Positions 54,080 through 63,897 of a stretch of 64,000 nucleotides of DNA are shown here, piece after piece. The DNA is taken from positions 124,001 to 188,000 of the forward strand of contig NZ_JAVDQG010000005.1 in assembly GCF_031454155.1 (NCBI RefSeq), written 5' to 3'. Made by a program: the position numbers and the translations under genes. The notes below the pieces were generated by a model. The model was given only the letters and a program-made list of their open reading frames with translations, did not search any database and had not been told where the DNA came from. This DNA comes from Desmospora profundinema. Its GTDB lineage: Bacteria; Bacillota; Bacilli; Thermoactinomycetales; DSM-45169. Position 1 is the first letter of the stretch. Each line of letters starts with the position of its first letter.

Positions 54080-56443
54080 TCATCTCAGTTGAACAACCGT
54101 TACTCCCAATCCCCCTTCACCCTGTCCGCCGGAACGGTAAGTCTCTACTCTTGCGTGACGATCCAAATAGCGTTGCACACCGTTTCGAAGGGCACCTGTT
54201 CCTTTTCCGTGAATCAGCGTAATTTGTTCATAACCAGCGAGAAGGGCATCATCCAGATATTTATCAATTTCAGGAATCGCTTCCTCCACCAATTTTCCTC
54301 GAAGGTCCAGTTCATGACGGACCGATGAGGAGGAACGGCGGTAAGAGGTACTTCCCTTAACGGCTTCATCCCGTTTTGGTGTGGATCGCCACTCCAGGTT
54401 GTTGCGATCCACTTTCATCTTCATCGCTCCTACCTGAACCTGGAATGCATCCTCCCCCAAAGCCTCAATCACTTGTCCTTTTTGGCCAAACGTACGGATG
54501 AAAACTTCGTCCCCCACCGCAATAGAACGATTCTTCTCCGATTCCGTTCCGGTGACGGGCCGGGGCCAATCCGCTTCAGGAGCAGCCTCTTCCAACCGTT
54601 TACGCGCTTCGATCAACTGGTGCTCCTTGATACTTCCCCGTTGTTCCCGCGTCCATTGACGCAACTCCTCCAAAACGGCTTCGGATTCCCTTTTCGCCCG
54701 TGCGACGACTGATTGGGCATCGCGTCGTGCCGCTTCTTTCAACTTCTCTTTCTCTTCTTCCCAGAGACGCCATTGGGCCTTTAGGTCGGACAACAGTTGA
54801 TCCGCTTCCCTGCGAAGCGCTTCCGCTTCTTTCCGCTTTTCCGATGCGGTCCGGGTATCCGTAGCCAGGGAACCGATCATCTCCTCCAGACGATTTTCAT
54901 CATGACTGATCTGGGCCTTCGCTTCCTGAACCACCTGATCCGGCAAGCCCAATCGTCGAGCGATTTCAAAGGCGTTGCTTCGACCTGGAACTCCCACCAA
55001 CAGCCGGTAGGTAGGACTTAACGTCTCCACATCGAACTCTACGCTGGCGTTGATGACCCCTTTCCGGGCATGGGCGAACACTTTCAGTTCCGTATAATGG
55101 GTCGTAGCCACCAAACGAGACCCCTGTTTAATAATATGATCCAAAATGGCAATGGCCAAAGCGGCGCCTTCGGTGGGATCCGTTCCGGCACCCAGTTCAT
55201 CCAACAGCACCAAGCTGGAAGAATCTATTCGCTCTAATATCCGGATGATATGGGTCATATGGGAAGAAAACGTACTTAGATTCTGCTCAATGCTCTGTTC
55301 ATCCCCGATGTCGGCAAACACGTCTTTAAAAACCGCCACTCGGCTGCCTTCTTCCGCCGGAATGGGAATTCCCGACTGCGCCATCAAAGACAAGAGCCCG
55401 ATTGTTTTTAAGGTGACGGTTTTGCCTCCGGTATTGGGCCCCGTAATAATGATCGCTTGTGTATGCCCGTCCAGGCTGACATCGATCGGTACGACATCAT
55501 CCATGGCAATTAACGGGTGACGCGCTTGCTTTAACTCAACAGAACCTTCCTTATCTAAGTGAGGACAGATGCCTTTTAACCGCTTTCCCAATCGGGACTT
55601 TGCGAAAATGACATCCCACTGGGTCAACAAATCCAGATTATGCTCCAGTGCATCAGAATTCTCCTGTACAGCCAGTGTCAGTTCACCAAGGATCCGTTCC
55701 ACTTCCCGCCTCTCGTCCAACTCCAGTTCCCGCATGCGGTTGTTCTGGTTTACCACCGATTCCGGTTCGATAAACAGCGTTTGGCCGGAAGCCGATTGGT
55801 CATGAATAATCCCGCTGAACGCACCGCGGTACTCTTGTTTAACCGGCACCACGTAACGATCGTTTCGCTGAGTGATAATCCCTTCCTGCAACATCTTTTG
55901 ATAGTGAGGGGAACGCAAAATCTGTTCCAGTGAAGCACGGATCCCCGCCTGCAACTGCAGGATGGCGCGGCGAATTCTGGCCAGCTCTGGACTCGCCTGA
56001 TCCATCACCCGCCCCTCTTCATCAATAGCGTTTCGAATAATGCGCGCCAAGGAAGAGAGCTCCTCCAATCCATCAGTCAACCCCCGCAGGATAGGAAGCG
56101 GCCTCTCTTCTTCATCGATCCCTTCAATCAGTTTCCGTACCTGTTTTTCGCAGGCGGCAGTGCTGGCCACTTGCAGCAGTTCAGAAGGGGAAAGTACTCC
56201 ACCGATATTTGCACGACGCAATGCGGAGCGAATATCCTGCAAGCCCTCCAGCGGCAAGTCCCCCCGTAAACGAAGAACATCCAATCCCTCTTGAGTAGAT
56301 GCCAAACGCTGGCGAACCTCTGCCACATCGGGGGAAGGTGTCAAGCGGGATAACTTTCGTCTGGATACTTCCGAGGATGCTGATTTTTCCAATTGTTCAA
56401 TGATACGATCATATTCCAGTGTACGCAACGTGTGCGAATCCAA
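54080..56443 (-). CDS. mutS2: MutS2 (ribosome-rescue / recombination ATPase)
   Basis: 787 aa. DNA-binding core, ATPase with Walker A ITGPNTGGKTVTLKTIGLL near residue 325 and LVLLDELGAGTDPTEGAALA, then a coiled-coil region, KOW-like segment (DEVFIRTFGQKGQVIE) and C-terminal Smr nuclease domain (ELDLRGKLVEEAI, LIHGKGTGALRNGV). Family members split collided ribosomes or suppress recombination. Start TTG 56443 or GTG 56446, both after AAGGGAG; an upstream ATG has no site. No stem terminator before the small peptide gene. Confidence 0.95.
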   Translation of the reverse strand: MDSHTLRTLEYDRIIEQLEKSASSEVSRRKLSRLTPSPDVAEVRQRLASTQEGLDVLRLRGDLPLEGLQDIRSALRRANIGGVLSPSELLQVASTAACEKQVRKLIEGIDEEERPLPILRGLTDGLEELSSLARIIRNAIDEEGRVMDQASPELARIRRAILQLQAGIRASLEQILRSPHYQKMLQEGIITQRNDRYVVPVKQEYRGAFSGIIHDQSASGQTLFIEPESVVNQNNRMRELELDERREVERILGELTLAVQENSDALEHNLDLLTQWDVIFAKSRLGKRLKGICPHLDKEGSVELKQARHPLIAMDDVVPIDVSLDGHTQAIIITGPNTGGKTVTLKTIGLLSLMAQSGIPIPAEEGSRVAVFKDVFADIGDEQSIEQNLSTFSSHMTHIIRILERIDSSSLVLLDELGAGTDPTEGAALAIAILDHIIKQGSRLVATTHYTELKVFAHARKGVINASVEFDVETLSPTYRLLVGVPGRSNAFEIARRLGLPDQVVQEAKAQISHDENRLEEMIGSLATDTRTASEKRKEAEALRREADQLLSDLKAQWRLWEEEKEKLKEAARRDAQSVVARAKRESEAVLEELRQWTREQRGSIKEHQLIEARKRLEEAAPEADWPRPVTGTESEKNRSIAVGDEVFIRTFGQKGQVIEALGEDAFQVQVGAMKMKVDRNNLEWRSTPKRDEAVKGSTSYRRSSSSVRHELDLRGKLVEEAIPEIDKYLDDALLAGYEQITLIHGKGTGALRNGVQRYLDRHARVETYRSGGQGEGGLGVTVVQLR

Positions 56444-56544
56444 CACGAACACTCCCTTACGCAGACACATCAACTGCATGTGCAAATCCTTTGTTATTAT
56501 ACCATGTTCTTCCCCCTGCTGCTTTGAATCGCCTTTGTTCCAGC

Positions 56545-56571
56545 AAAAAACCGGCTTCCTGGGAAGCCGGC
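56545..56571 (-). terminator. Terminator of sleB
   Basis: CCGGCTTCC/GGAAGCCGG stem followed on the minus strand by TTTTTTGC. Confidence 0.9.
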
Positions 56572-56584
56572 GAAGGTTACTCGA

Positions 56585-57634
56585 TCACCGTGCGAAGATG
56601 TGTTTGCCGATTCTTTTGATTTGCGGACGTCCCCAAATCCAGCCAGACGTAGCCGTATCCGGGTTGAAGTAGTATATCGCCCCTTCACTGGGATCCCAAC
56701 CGTTTATGGCATCGTATACCGCCTTACGCGCTTGCTCATTGGGTTGCATATTGATCTGTCCGTCCGCCACCGCTTCAAATGCCAGCGGTTCATAGATGAT
56801 GGCAGAGGGGTTATTGGGAAATTCATCGTTTTCCAAGCGGTTGAGTATGACTGCCGCCACTGCCACTTGCCCCACATACGTTTCCCCCCGGGCTTCCGCA
56901 TGTACCGCCTGAGCCATGATTTGAATATCCTGCTTCGACAACCCTGCATTGGATCGGGGAACCCGCTCCATCGGTTTGGCCTGGGTGACGGGGGGAGCTT
57001 CTGCAGCCGGTCCCGGTCGCCGTTCAGCCTCACCCTCCGCTGCTTCCGGAGACCATCCGCGAGTGGCTCGCCACAGTTTCAACTTGGTACGGGGACCCAC
57101 TTTTCCATCCACTTTCAATCCGAAACGATATTGAAAATCGCGAACAGCACGGTCTGTCTGCCTGCCGAATTGGCCATCGATCTTACCGGCGTAAAAGCCG
57201 ATGAATTGTAATCGACGTTGCAACTCCCATACATAGCCGCCTTTATCCCCTTTGTGGTAAATCCGGTTGCTGACACCCGGAGCCCAGGGTTTGGTAGCAT
57301 CCCACAGCACCTTTTTTGTTTTCGCATCCACCGTGCCATCAACCTCTAGGCCGAATTGTGACTGAAATCGGCGTACAGCACGATAGGTCCTGTTTCCAAA
57401 TGTGCCGTCGATTTTTTCTTTGTAGAAACCCAGATACTGCAGGCGTCCTTGCAGCTCCGATACTTCTTCTCCTGATGATCCTTTTTGAAGAACACCTTGC
57501 TGCGCGGAAGACATCTCCTTCTCCGCCGTACGTTCCACCTGAGCGAATGCATCAGATGGGATGCCGGCCGTCAGGGTCGTTGACAACAACGTCACCGTAC
57601 AAAATAACAGCAGAAGTCGCTTGTTCATGCCCAT
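56585..57634 (-). CDS. sleB: Spore cortex-lytic enzyme SleB, with two PG-binding domains
   Basis: 349 aa, longer than the usual 300 or so. Signal peptide (residues 1-31), PG_binding_1 domain (about 48-108: VSELQGRLQYLGFYKEKIDG), a second repeat (about 128-190: VWELQRRLQFIGFYAGKIDG), a Pro/Glu-rich linker, then the SleB transglycosylase domain (from about 235: AQAVHAEARGETYVGQVAVA, ending with GAIYYFNPDTATSGWIW). Depolymerises cortex peptidoglycan in germination. Preceded by a near-perfect sigma-G promoter. No ypeB follows, although ypeB is the usual partner. Confidence 0.93.
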   Translation of the reverse strand: MGMNKRLLLLFCTVTLLSTTLTAGIPSDAFAQVERTAEKEMSSAQQGVLQKGSSGEEVSELQGRLQYLGFYKEKIDGTFGNRTYRAVRRFQSQFGLEVDGTVDAKTKKVLWDATKPWAPGVSNRIYHKGDKGGYVWELQRRLQFIGFYAGKIDGQFGRQTDRAVRDFQYRFGLKVDGKVGPRTKLKLWRATRGWSPEAAEGEAERRPGPAAEAPPVTQAKPMERVPRSNAGLSKQDIQIMAQAVHAEARGETYVGQVAVAAVILNRLENDEFPNNPSAIIYEPLAFEAVADGQINMQPNEQARKAVYDAINGWDPSEGAIYYFNPDTATSGWIWGRPQIKRIGKHIFAR

Positions 57635-57670
57635 TCAACCTTTCTCTCCAGGCTGGAAATCTTCTGCCGT

Positions 57671-57700
57671 TAGTATTCCTGCATTCCTCCCACCTATTCA
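57671..57700 (-). promoter_or_regulatory. Sigma-G promoter of sleB
   Basis: TGAATA (57695-57700), 17-base spacer, AATACTA (57671-57677); one mismatch to the consensus TGAATA-N17/18-CATACTA. Confidence 0.75.
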
Positions 57701-57721
57701 AAAAATAAACAGGCTTTTCCC

Positions 57722-59440
57722 TCAGCCACCCCGCTTTTGGGCCAACCAATCCTTTAAACGGTCGATGGAATAGGTATTGATCACATCCTCTGCCTCCAGC
57801 CATCCCCTGCGGGCAGTGGCGATTCCCACACCAATATGGGACAACATCTCCGGCGTGTGAGCATCAGTATTGATGGAAAAGCGTAGGCCGTATTCTTCCT
57901 TGCCCCGCTTCAGATACCAATCATTCAAATCGAGACGGTGGGGGTTTGCGTTTAATTCCAGTACAGTGCCTGTCCGTTTCGCAGCTTCAAACACCCGGTC
58001 CAGATCAAGACCATAGGGATCACGCCGGTTAATCAGCCTTCCCGTCGGATGGGCGATGATATGGACATAGGGATTTTCCATGGCAGCGATCATGCGACTG
58101 GTTAACGTCTCTTCATCCTGTCTGAAGCCACTATGAATGGAAGCGATAACCAAATCCAGCTCCTGCAAGACTTCATCGGGATAATCGAGACTTCCGTCAG
58201 GCAGGATATCCATTTCCACTCCTGCCAATACGGTCATTCCATCCAGCCGGTCATTAACCTGATCAATCTCTTCCCGCTGCCGTTTCAAATCATCCGCCGT
58301 CAATCCGCTTGCCACTTTTAGGGATTGAGAATGATCGGTAATGGCAATGTAGGCGTATCCTCTTTTTTGGGCTGCAATCGCCATCTCCTCCACCGTCGCG
58401 GATCCATCACTCCAGCGAGTATGCATATGAAGGTCGCCCCGGTAATCTTCAATACCCAACAACTCCGGCAACGTCGGAATATCCACCTCTCCCCGGTCCT
58501 CCCGCAACTCCGGCACCACAAAAGGAAGACCCAGTTTATCAAACATCTCCCGTTCTTCCCGGAAGGTAAAGACCTCCTCCTTTTCCGGATCGAAAATTCC
58601 ATACTCGCTCACCTTCCACCCCAGTTCCTTGGCCCGTTGCCGAATCCGCACATTATGCTCCTTGGAACCCGTAAAATGATGAAGAGCCGAAACAAATTGT
58701 TCCGGTTGAACCAGCCGGACATCCACTTGAATCGCCAGCCCCATCTCCACCATAACACTCACCTTGGTTTCACCATGGTTCAACACCTGAGTAACCTCCG
58801 GCATCGCCGTGATCCTCTCTGCCACGACTGCGGGATGTTCCGTTGCCACGACAAAATCCAGATCTTTAACCGTTTCCTTTCTGCGTCTCAGACTTCCCGC
58901 CGGTTCCACCCGCTCCACCTGAGGGATCTGACGCAACCGTTTCTCAAGGGTCTCCGCCACCGGCAATGCATGGATCAACAGTGTCCGTACAGGCCGCTTA
59001 TTCCATTTCCGGATTCCCTCTGCCAGGTTGCGTTCCTTTTTCTCACCAAAACCGGGTAGGTGACGAACTCGCCCCGCCTCCACCGCTTGACGCAATTCTT
59101 CGATCCCCGTCACACCCAGTTCCCGATACAGAACATGAATCGATTTGGGTCCCAATCCCGGCAGTCTCATCAGCTCCGGCAAGCCTGCGGGCAATAGGTT
59201 TCGGATCTCATCCAACTGCTTTGACTGTCCTGTTTCCATGATTTCCCGAATTACCGCAGCCGTGCCCTTACCCACACCAGGCAACTCTTCCGGTCTCTCC
59301 AAGGCATCGATGGGAACCCGACTGTTTTCCACCGCCCGGGCAGCCCGGCGATAAGCATTCACTTTAAAGGGATTCTCCCCTTTCAACTCCATCATGTCAG
59401 CCAATTCCTTTAAAATGGCGGCTAGTTGACCGCTTCTCAT
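57722..59440 (-). CDS. polX: DNA polymerase X family protein
   Basis: 572 aa. Gap-filling repair polymerase with nuclease domain. Helix-hairpin-helix region (residues 1-140: ELPGVGKGTAAVIREI, RLPGLGPKSIHVLY), nucleotidyltransferase site AGSLRRRKETVKDLDFVVAT near 185, and C-terminal PHP domain (GDLHMHTRWSDG, IAITDHS, VLAGVEMDIL, IAHPTGR, NTDAH). Full length. GGGGGCG before the ATG. Between the cvpA terminator and the sleB promoter; same strand as both. Confidence 0.95.
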   Translation of the reverse strand: MRSGQLAAILKELADMMELKGENPFKVNAYRRAARAVENSRVPIDALERPEELPGVGKGTAAVIREIMETGQSKQLDEIRNLLPAGLPELMRLPGLGPKSIHVLYRELGVTGIEELRQAVEAGRVRHLPGFGEKKERNLAEGIRKWNKRPVRTLLIHALPVAETLEKRLRQIPQVERVEPAGSLRRRKETVKDLDFVVATEHPAVVAERITAMPEVTQVLNHGETKVSVMVEMGLAIQVDVRLVQPEQFVSALHHFTGSKEHNVRIRQRAKELGWKVSEYGIFDPEKEEVFTFREEREMFDKLGLPFVVPELREDRGEVDIPTLPELLGIEDYRGDLHMHTRWSDGSATVEEMAIAAQKRGYAYIAITDHSQSLKVASGLTADDLKRQREEIDQVNDRLDGMTVLAGVEMDILPDGSLDYPDEVLQELDLVIASIHSGFRQDEETLTSRMIAAMENPYVHIIAHPTGRLINRRDPYGLDLDRVFEAAKRTGTVLELNANPHRLDLNDWYLKRGKEEYGLRFSINTDAHTPEMLSHIGVGIATARRGWLEAEDVINTYSIDRLKDWLAQKRGG

Positions 59441-59480
59441 CCGTATTCGCCCCCTTTTTCATAGAATGTCCCCACAATGG

Positions 59481-59500
59481 AAAAACCCCCCGAAGGGGGG
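59481..59500 (-). terminator. Terminator of zapA-cvpA
   Basis: CCCCCC TTCG GGGGGG tetraloop hairpin followed on the minus strand by TTTTTCC. Confidence 0.92.
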
Positions 59501-59522
59501 CTCAATCAGTGAACGACATCAA

Positions 59523-60047
59523 TCAGGATGGATCCTTTGTTTCAGCCTGGCTTCCCAATTCCGGAGTTAACTCCAATAGACTCTGACTGAGAGTCGACTG
59601 TTGCACCGCAGTCTGTCCGGATTCCCAGGGAAGAGTAGCCAATAGGTTGACCACTACCAGAATAACCAAAAGCACCTTTAATAAACCCAGCACCGCACCC
59701 CCGACACCGTTAATCTGCGCCAACACCGGTACGCGGAACAGTTGGGTCAGCACGGATGCTACGACGGAAAGTAAAATTCGGACAACCACAAAAATCAGCA
59801 CAAAGGCCAAAAGAGTATAGATCGCTTGTTCCAATGGCAGCAAACCCCACACACCGCCACTGAGGCTCTCCGGCAGGGGGATCACCCCCGCCAGACTCTC
59901 AGAGAGTTCGCTACTGAACCGCCAAGCCAGATACAGAGCAACAATCACTCCCAGAAGAGCGGACGCCTCTTTGATCAAACCTTTGCGGTAACCCTGTAAC
60001 AGGGCTCCAATCAACAACAGAACAATCACTACATCCATCCAGCTCAT
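59523..60047 (-). CDS. CvpA-family membrane protein
   Basis: 174 aa with four helices. N-terminal VVIVLLLIGALLQGYRKGLI and central FVLIFVVVRILLSVVASVLT fit CvpA (colicin V production family), whose role in envelope biology is only partly understood. The start is ATG 60047 after GAGGG. Directly after zapA (15-base gap), an arrangement common in Bacillales. Confidence 0.88.
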   Translation of the reverse strand: MSWMDVVIVLLLIGALLQGYRKGLIKEASALLGVIVALYLAWRFSSELSESLAGVIPLPESLSGGVWGLLPLEQAIYTLLAFVLIFVVVRILLSVVASVLTQLFRVPVLAQINGVGGAVLGLLKVLLVILVVVNLLATLPWESGQTAVQQSTLSQSLLELTPELGSQAETKDPS

Positions 60048-60062
60048 GAACATCCCTCATCT

Positions 60063-60314
60063 TCATGGTTGATCATCTTCGATAAGATGCAGGATCTCCT
60101 CGTGCTCTTGTTTCAATTTCATATACGCATCCGTCATGTTGACGGCGGAAAGCACCGCCAACTTGGTCGTATCCAGACGGGGATTTCCCTGGGCGATGGC
60201 GCGCATGCTCTCATCCACTTGCCGCGCGACTTCCCGTACGTAGGTGGGGCTTGCTTTCCCCACGATATTGTACATTTGACCGTAAATCTCAACGGTTTGT
60301 CTATTTTTACTCAT
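60063..60314 (-). CDS. zapA: Cell-division protein ZapA
   Basis: 83 aa. Cross-links FtsZ filaments at midcell. N-terminal VEIYGQMYNIVGKASPTYVR and the following VARQVDESMRAIAQGNP match ZapA; the C-terminal half is a coiled-coil helix (MTDAYMKLKQEHEEILHLIE). AGGAGG before the ATG. Follows pheT by 66 bases and is probably transcribed with cvpA. Confidence 0.95.
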   Translation of the reverse strand: MSKNRQTVEIYGQMYNIVGKASPTYVREVARQVDESMRAIAQGNPRLDTTKLAVLSAVNMTDAYMKLKQEHEEILHLIEDDQP

Positions 60315-60380
60315 GATTTAAGCGCCTCCTGAACACCACGGGTTCCCTCATCCATTCGATACCGGACGCCCGTCATCCTT

Positions 60381-62801
60381 CTAACTTCTGAGAGCCGCAC
60401 CAAAACGAGTTTCCAGATGACGCACGATGCCGTCATGCACTTCGTTCACTTCTTTGTCCGTCAAGGTTTTGTCGGCGGAACGATAGCGCAGGGAGTAAGC
60501 AACGCTCTTATTTCCTTCCCCGATTTGTTCACCGGTAAACACGTCGAACAATTGAACGCTCTCCAATATCTCCCCGCCGGTTTCCCGGATTGCGTCAGTC
60601 AGATCGCCGGCAGCGATCCGTTTATCCACCACCAAAGCCAAATCACGGGTGGTTGCCGGATATTTGGGCAGAGGGGTAAAACGAACAGTACTCTTTTGTG
60701 CCGCTTCCACCAACGGACCCAGTTCCAGTTCAAACACAATCGTATCGCTCAAGTCATGCTTTTCAGCCACAAGGGGATGCAGCTGCCCGATCAAACCGAC
60801 TTCTTCGCCGTCTAATCGAATCTTGGCAGTACGTCCGGGATGATAACCTGTCAGTTGTTCCGCCTGGTAATCCACCCCATCGACACCGATCCGTTTCAAT
60901 AGACTCTCGATCAATCCTTTTGCCGCAAAGAAATCCCAAGGCTCGGATGGTCCCACCCAGTGGGAGGGAATTTTCTCTCCGGTAACCAATGCGGATACCA
61001 TCCATCGTTCTTCCGGCAGCTTCTTCAATTTTTTCTCATCGGTAATAAAGACCCGGCTTAACTCAAACAGGGCCACCCGTTCTTCTCCCCGGTGAATATT
61101 GTATTCCGCTGTTTCCAGCAGCTGCGGAATCAGCGTTGTTCGGAGCCATTTCCGTTCATCGCTCATGGGCATATGAAGACGGATGGGACGGGCATCGGCG
61201 GCCGGATGGTTCAACTCTTCCAGCCGGCTTTTCGAAGTTAAGCTATAATTAATCACTTCCGATAACCCCGCATGGCGCAACGTTTGTCGGATCACTCGGC
61301 GCAAGCGTTGCTCCGGGGTGAGCGCCCCAGGAGACTGTTGCCCCCACGGGAGGGTTTTTGGAATCCGGTCATAACCAAACAAACGCGCCACTTCTTCAAT
61401 CAGGTCCACTTCGATGGAAATGTCGGGCCGACGGGAAGGCACCTCCACCTGATAGACTTCGCCTTCCACTTTTACCGGGAAATCTAAACGTCGGAAGATG
61501 TCGCAAACGGTGGATTCATCAATCTTCACTCCGAGCATGCCATTGAGTCGTTGGTGACGCAGGGTGATCGTCACATCTTCGATCGCAGCCAACTGTTCTA
61601 CCGTAGTGGGAGAGACGGGGCGGGCATCCGCCAGCTCCATCAACAGTTCTACAGCCCGTTTCAAAGCCAGACGGATCCCGGCCGGATCGACTCCTTTTTC
61701 AAAGCGGTTGCTGGCTTCAGAACGAAGGCCCAACTTCCGGGCCGTCCGCCGAACGGATGTGGGAGAGAACCAGGCGGACTCCAGCAGGATCCGTGTGGTA
61801 TGAGCCCCCACCTCGGAGTCTTCTCCCCCCATCACGCCTGCGATGGCGATTGGGCGCTCCCCATCTGTAATCAATAGGGTTTCATCGTCGCAAGCACGAG
61901 TCACCCCGTCCAATGTGGTGATTGTTTCACCTGCATTCGCCTTGCGTACCACGATCTCGTCCCCGGAGAGTTTATCGTAATCAAAGGCGTGCAAGGGTTG
62001 GCCCCATTCCAACATCACATAGTTGGTCACATCCACCACATTATTGATGGGGCGGATTCCCGCAGCCAGGAGCCGATTTTGCAACCATTGCGGAGAAGTT
62101 CCGATTCGAATCCCGTCCAGCACCTGGGCTCCATACAATCCACAGTCTTCTTCCGCTTCCAGTACGAGTTCCACCTGGATTTCGTCCCCTTGCGGAACAT
62201 CCAGCGTTTCGGGAAGGGTGACGGTTCGGTCCAGCACGGCTGCCACCTCATAGGCCACCCCCGTCATGCTGAGACAATCGGAACGATTGGGCGTCAAATC
62301 CAGCTCCAGCACATAATCATTCAGGCCCAATACTTCCTCCGTCGGCTGACCCACTTCCGCCGCTTCCGGCAATACCAAAATTCCTTCCTGTTGGGCTTTT
62401 GGCAGGAGTTTTTCCGGCATCCCCAATTCTTTCGCGGAACAGATCATGCCTTGGGAAGCAACTCCCCGCAACTTCGATTTCTTGATTTTGATACCCCCGG
62501 GCAACGTCGCCCCGTGCAGCGCAACGGGCACTTTTTGACCAGCGGCTACATTGGCGGCACCACAAACGATTCCCAGCTTCTCCTCTCCCCCCGTGTCCAC
62601 CCTGCATACTCGCAGCTTATCGGCATTGGGGTGGGGGTCCACTGTTTCGACCAAACCGACAACCACATGGGACAGTCCTTCATTCCGGGCTTCCACGATA
62701 TCCACTTCAATGCCACCCCGGGTCAACGCTTCCGCCAACTGCCGCGGCGTCACCCCTTCCAAATCCACATATTTCCGCAACCATTGGTACGATACCCGCA
62801 T
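60381..62801 (-). CDS. pheT: Phenylalanine-tRNA ligase beta subunit
   Basis: 806 aa. N-terminal block MRVSYQWLRKYVDLEGVTPR, tRNA-binding (EMAP-like) domain near 40-150 (VCGAANVAAGQKVPVALHGA), B3/4 editing domain, B5 domain, core synthetase-like domain, and C-terminal anticodon-recognition domain (TPLPKYPATTRDLALVVDKR). Complete. Forms the alpha2-beta2 enzyme with PheS; 18 bases from pheS. Confidence 0.97.
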   Translation of the reverse strand: MRVSYQWLRKYVDLEGVTPRQLAEALTRGGIEVDIVEARNEGLSHVVVGLVETVDPHPNADKLRVCRVDTGGEEKLGIVCGAANVAAGQKVPVALHGATLPGGIKIKKSKLRGVASQGMICSAKELGMPEKLLPKAQQEGILVLPEAAEVGQPTEEVLGLNDYVLELDLTPNRSDCLSMTGVAYEVAAVLDRTVTLPETLDVPQGDEIQVELVLEAEEDCGLYGAQVLDGIRIGTSPQWLQNRLLAAGIRPINNVVDVTNYVMLEWGQPLHAFDYDKLSGDEIVVRKANAGETITTLDGVTRACDDETLLITDGERPIAIAGVMGGEDSEVGAHTTRILLESAWFSPTSVRRTARKLGLRSEASNRFEKGVDPAGIRLALKRAVELLMELADARPVSPTTVEQLAAIEDVTITLRHQRLNGMLGVKIDESTVCDIFRRLDFPVKVEGEVYQVEVPSRRPDISIEVDLIEEVARLFGYDRIPKTLPWGQQSPGALTPEQRLRRVIRQTLRHAGLSEVINYSLTSKSRLEELNHPAADARPIRLHMPMSDERKWLRTTLIPQLLETAEYNIHRGEERVALFELSRVFITDEKKLKKLPEERWMVSALVTGEKIPSHWVGPSEPWDFFAAKGLIESLLKRIGVDGVDYQAEQLTGYHPGRTAKIRLDGEEVGLIGQLHPLVAEKHDLSDTIVFELELGPLVEAAQKSTVRFTPLPKYPATTRDLALVVDKRIAAGDLTDAIRETGGEILESVQLFDVFTGEQIGEGNKSVAYSLRYRSADKTLTDKEVNEVHDGIVRHLETRFGAALRS

Positions 62802-62819
62802 GGAACACTCCCCCTTCGA

Positions 62820-63854
62820 TTAAAGCGATTGAAATTGTCGCAGGAACTTCAGGTCATTGGTATAAAATTGCCGGATATCATCAATCCCGTACTTCAAGAG
62901 AGCAATCCGTTCCAGTCCCATGCCGAAAGCAAAACCGGTATAGCGTTCCGAATCGTATCCGGCCCCTTCCAACACGCGCGGATGCACCATCCCTGCACCC
63001 AGAATTTCGATCCATCCCGTATGTTTGCACATGCCGCATCCGTTTCCCCCACACTGGACACAGGAGATGTCCATCTCCACACTCGGTTCGGTAAAGGGGA
63101 AGTAGCTGGGGCGAAGCCGGGTCTCCAACTCCATCGCAAACATTTTTTCGGCAAAGGCTTCAAGTGTACCGTGCAGTTCCCCCATGGAGATCCCCCGGTC
63201 CACCACCAGTCCTTCCACCTGGGCAAACTGATGGGAATGAGTCGCGTCATCATCATCCCGTCGGTACACTTTACCGGGACAGATCACCTTGACAGGCACT
63301 TGACCCTCCCGTTCTTCCATGGCGTGCACCTGAACAGGGGAAGTATGCGTACGAAGAAGGATGTCCGAGGTAATATAGAAGGAATCCTGCATATCGCGGG
63401 CGGGATGTTCCTTGGGAAAATTGAGCGCCTCAAAATTATAAGAGTCCCACTCCACTTCCGGTCCCTCTGCCACTTCAAATCCCATCCCGATAAAAATGTC
63501 CTCGATCTCTTCGGTGATCGCACTCAGGGGATGGATCCCGCCAAAAGGACGCGGATGGGCCGGCAATGTGACATCCACCGCCTCCGCTTTTAAGCGCTCT
63601 TCCAGTAACGCTTCGCTGATCTGCCGCTCCTTTGCTTCCATCCATTGTTCCAACTGACTGCGAACCTCGTTGGCCAAACTACCGACAACAGGCCGCTCCT
63701 CCGGGCTGAGATCCTTCATTCCACGCAACACACCGGTCAATTCGCCTTTTTTACCAAGGTACTTCACACGGAGCTGCTTCAATTTCTCCGGATCATGGGC
63801 TGCCTGAATCAGAGAGCGAGCCTCTTCTTTTAACGCTTCCAATCGTTCCCGCAT
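62820..63854 (-). CDS. pheS: Phenylalanine-tRNA ligase alpha subunit
   Basis: 344 aa. Coiled-coil N-terminus (residues 1-85), then class II core: motif 2 in [33 protein letters not shown], and motif 3 [20 protein letters not shown]. The cysteine pair CVQCGGNGC is an extra seen in many Firmicute PheS. AAGGAGG before the ATG. First gene of pheST, behind a T-box. Confidence 0.97.
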   Translation of the reverse strand: MRERLEALKEEARSLIQAAHDPEKLKQLRVKYLGKKGELTGVLRGMKDLSPEERPVVGSLANEVRSQLEQWMEAKERQISEALLEERLKAEAVDVTLPAHPRPFGGIHPLSAITEEIEDIFIGMGFEVAEGPEVEWDSYNFEALNFPKEHPARDMQDSFYITSDILLRTHTSPVQVHAMEEREGQVPVKVICPGKVYRRDDDDATHSHQFAQVEGLVVDRGISMGELHGTLEAFAEKMFAMELETRLRPSYFPFTEPSVEMDISCVQCGGNGCGMCKHTGWIEILGAGMVHPRVLEGAGYDSERYTGFAFGMGLERIALLKYGIDDIRQFYTNDLKFLRQFQSL

Positions 63855-63897
63855 CCAACCATCCCTCCTTATTCATAAAAAGCCAGGCTTGTTAATA

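Noticed and set aside
61989-63593. Very long plus-strand frame antisense to pheT/pheS
   Set aside because: His/Arg/Pro/Phe-rich shadow caused by codon use of the real genes; no ribosome site.
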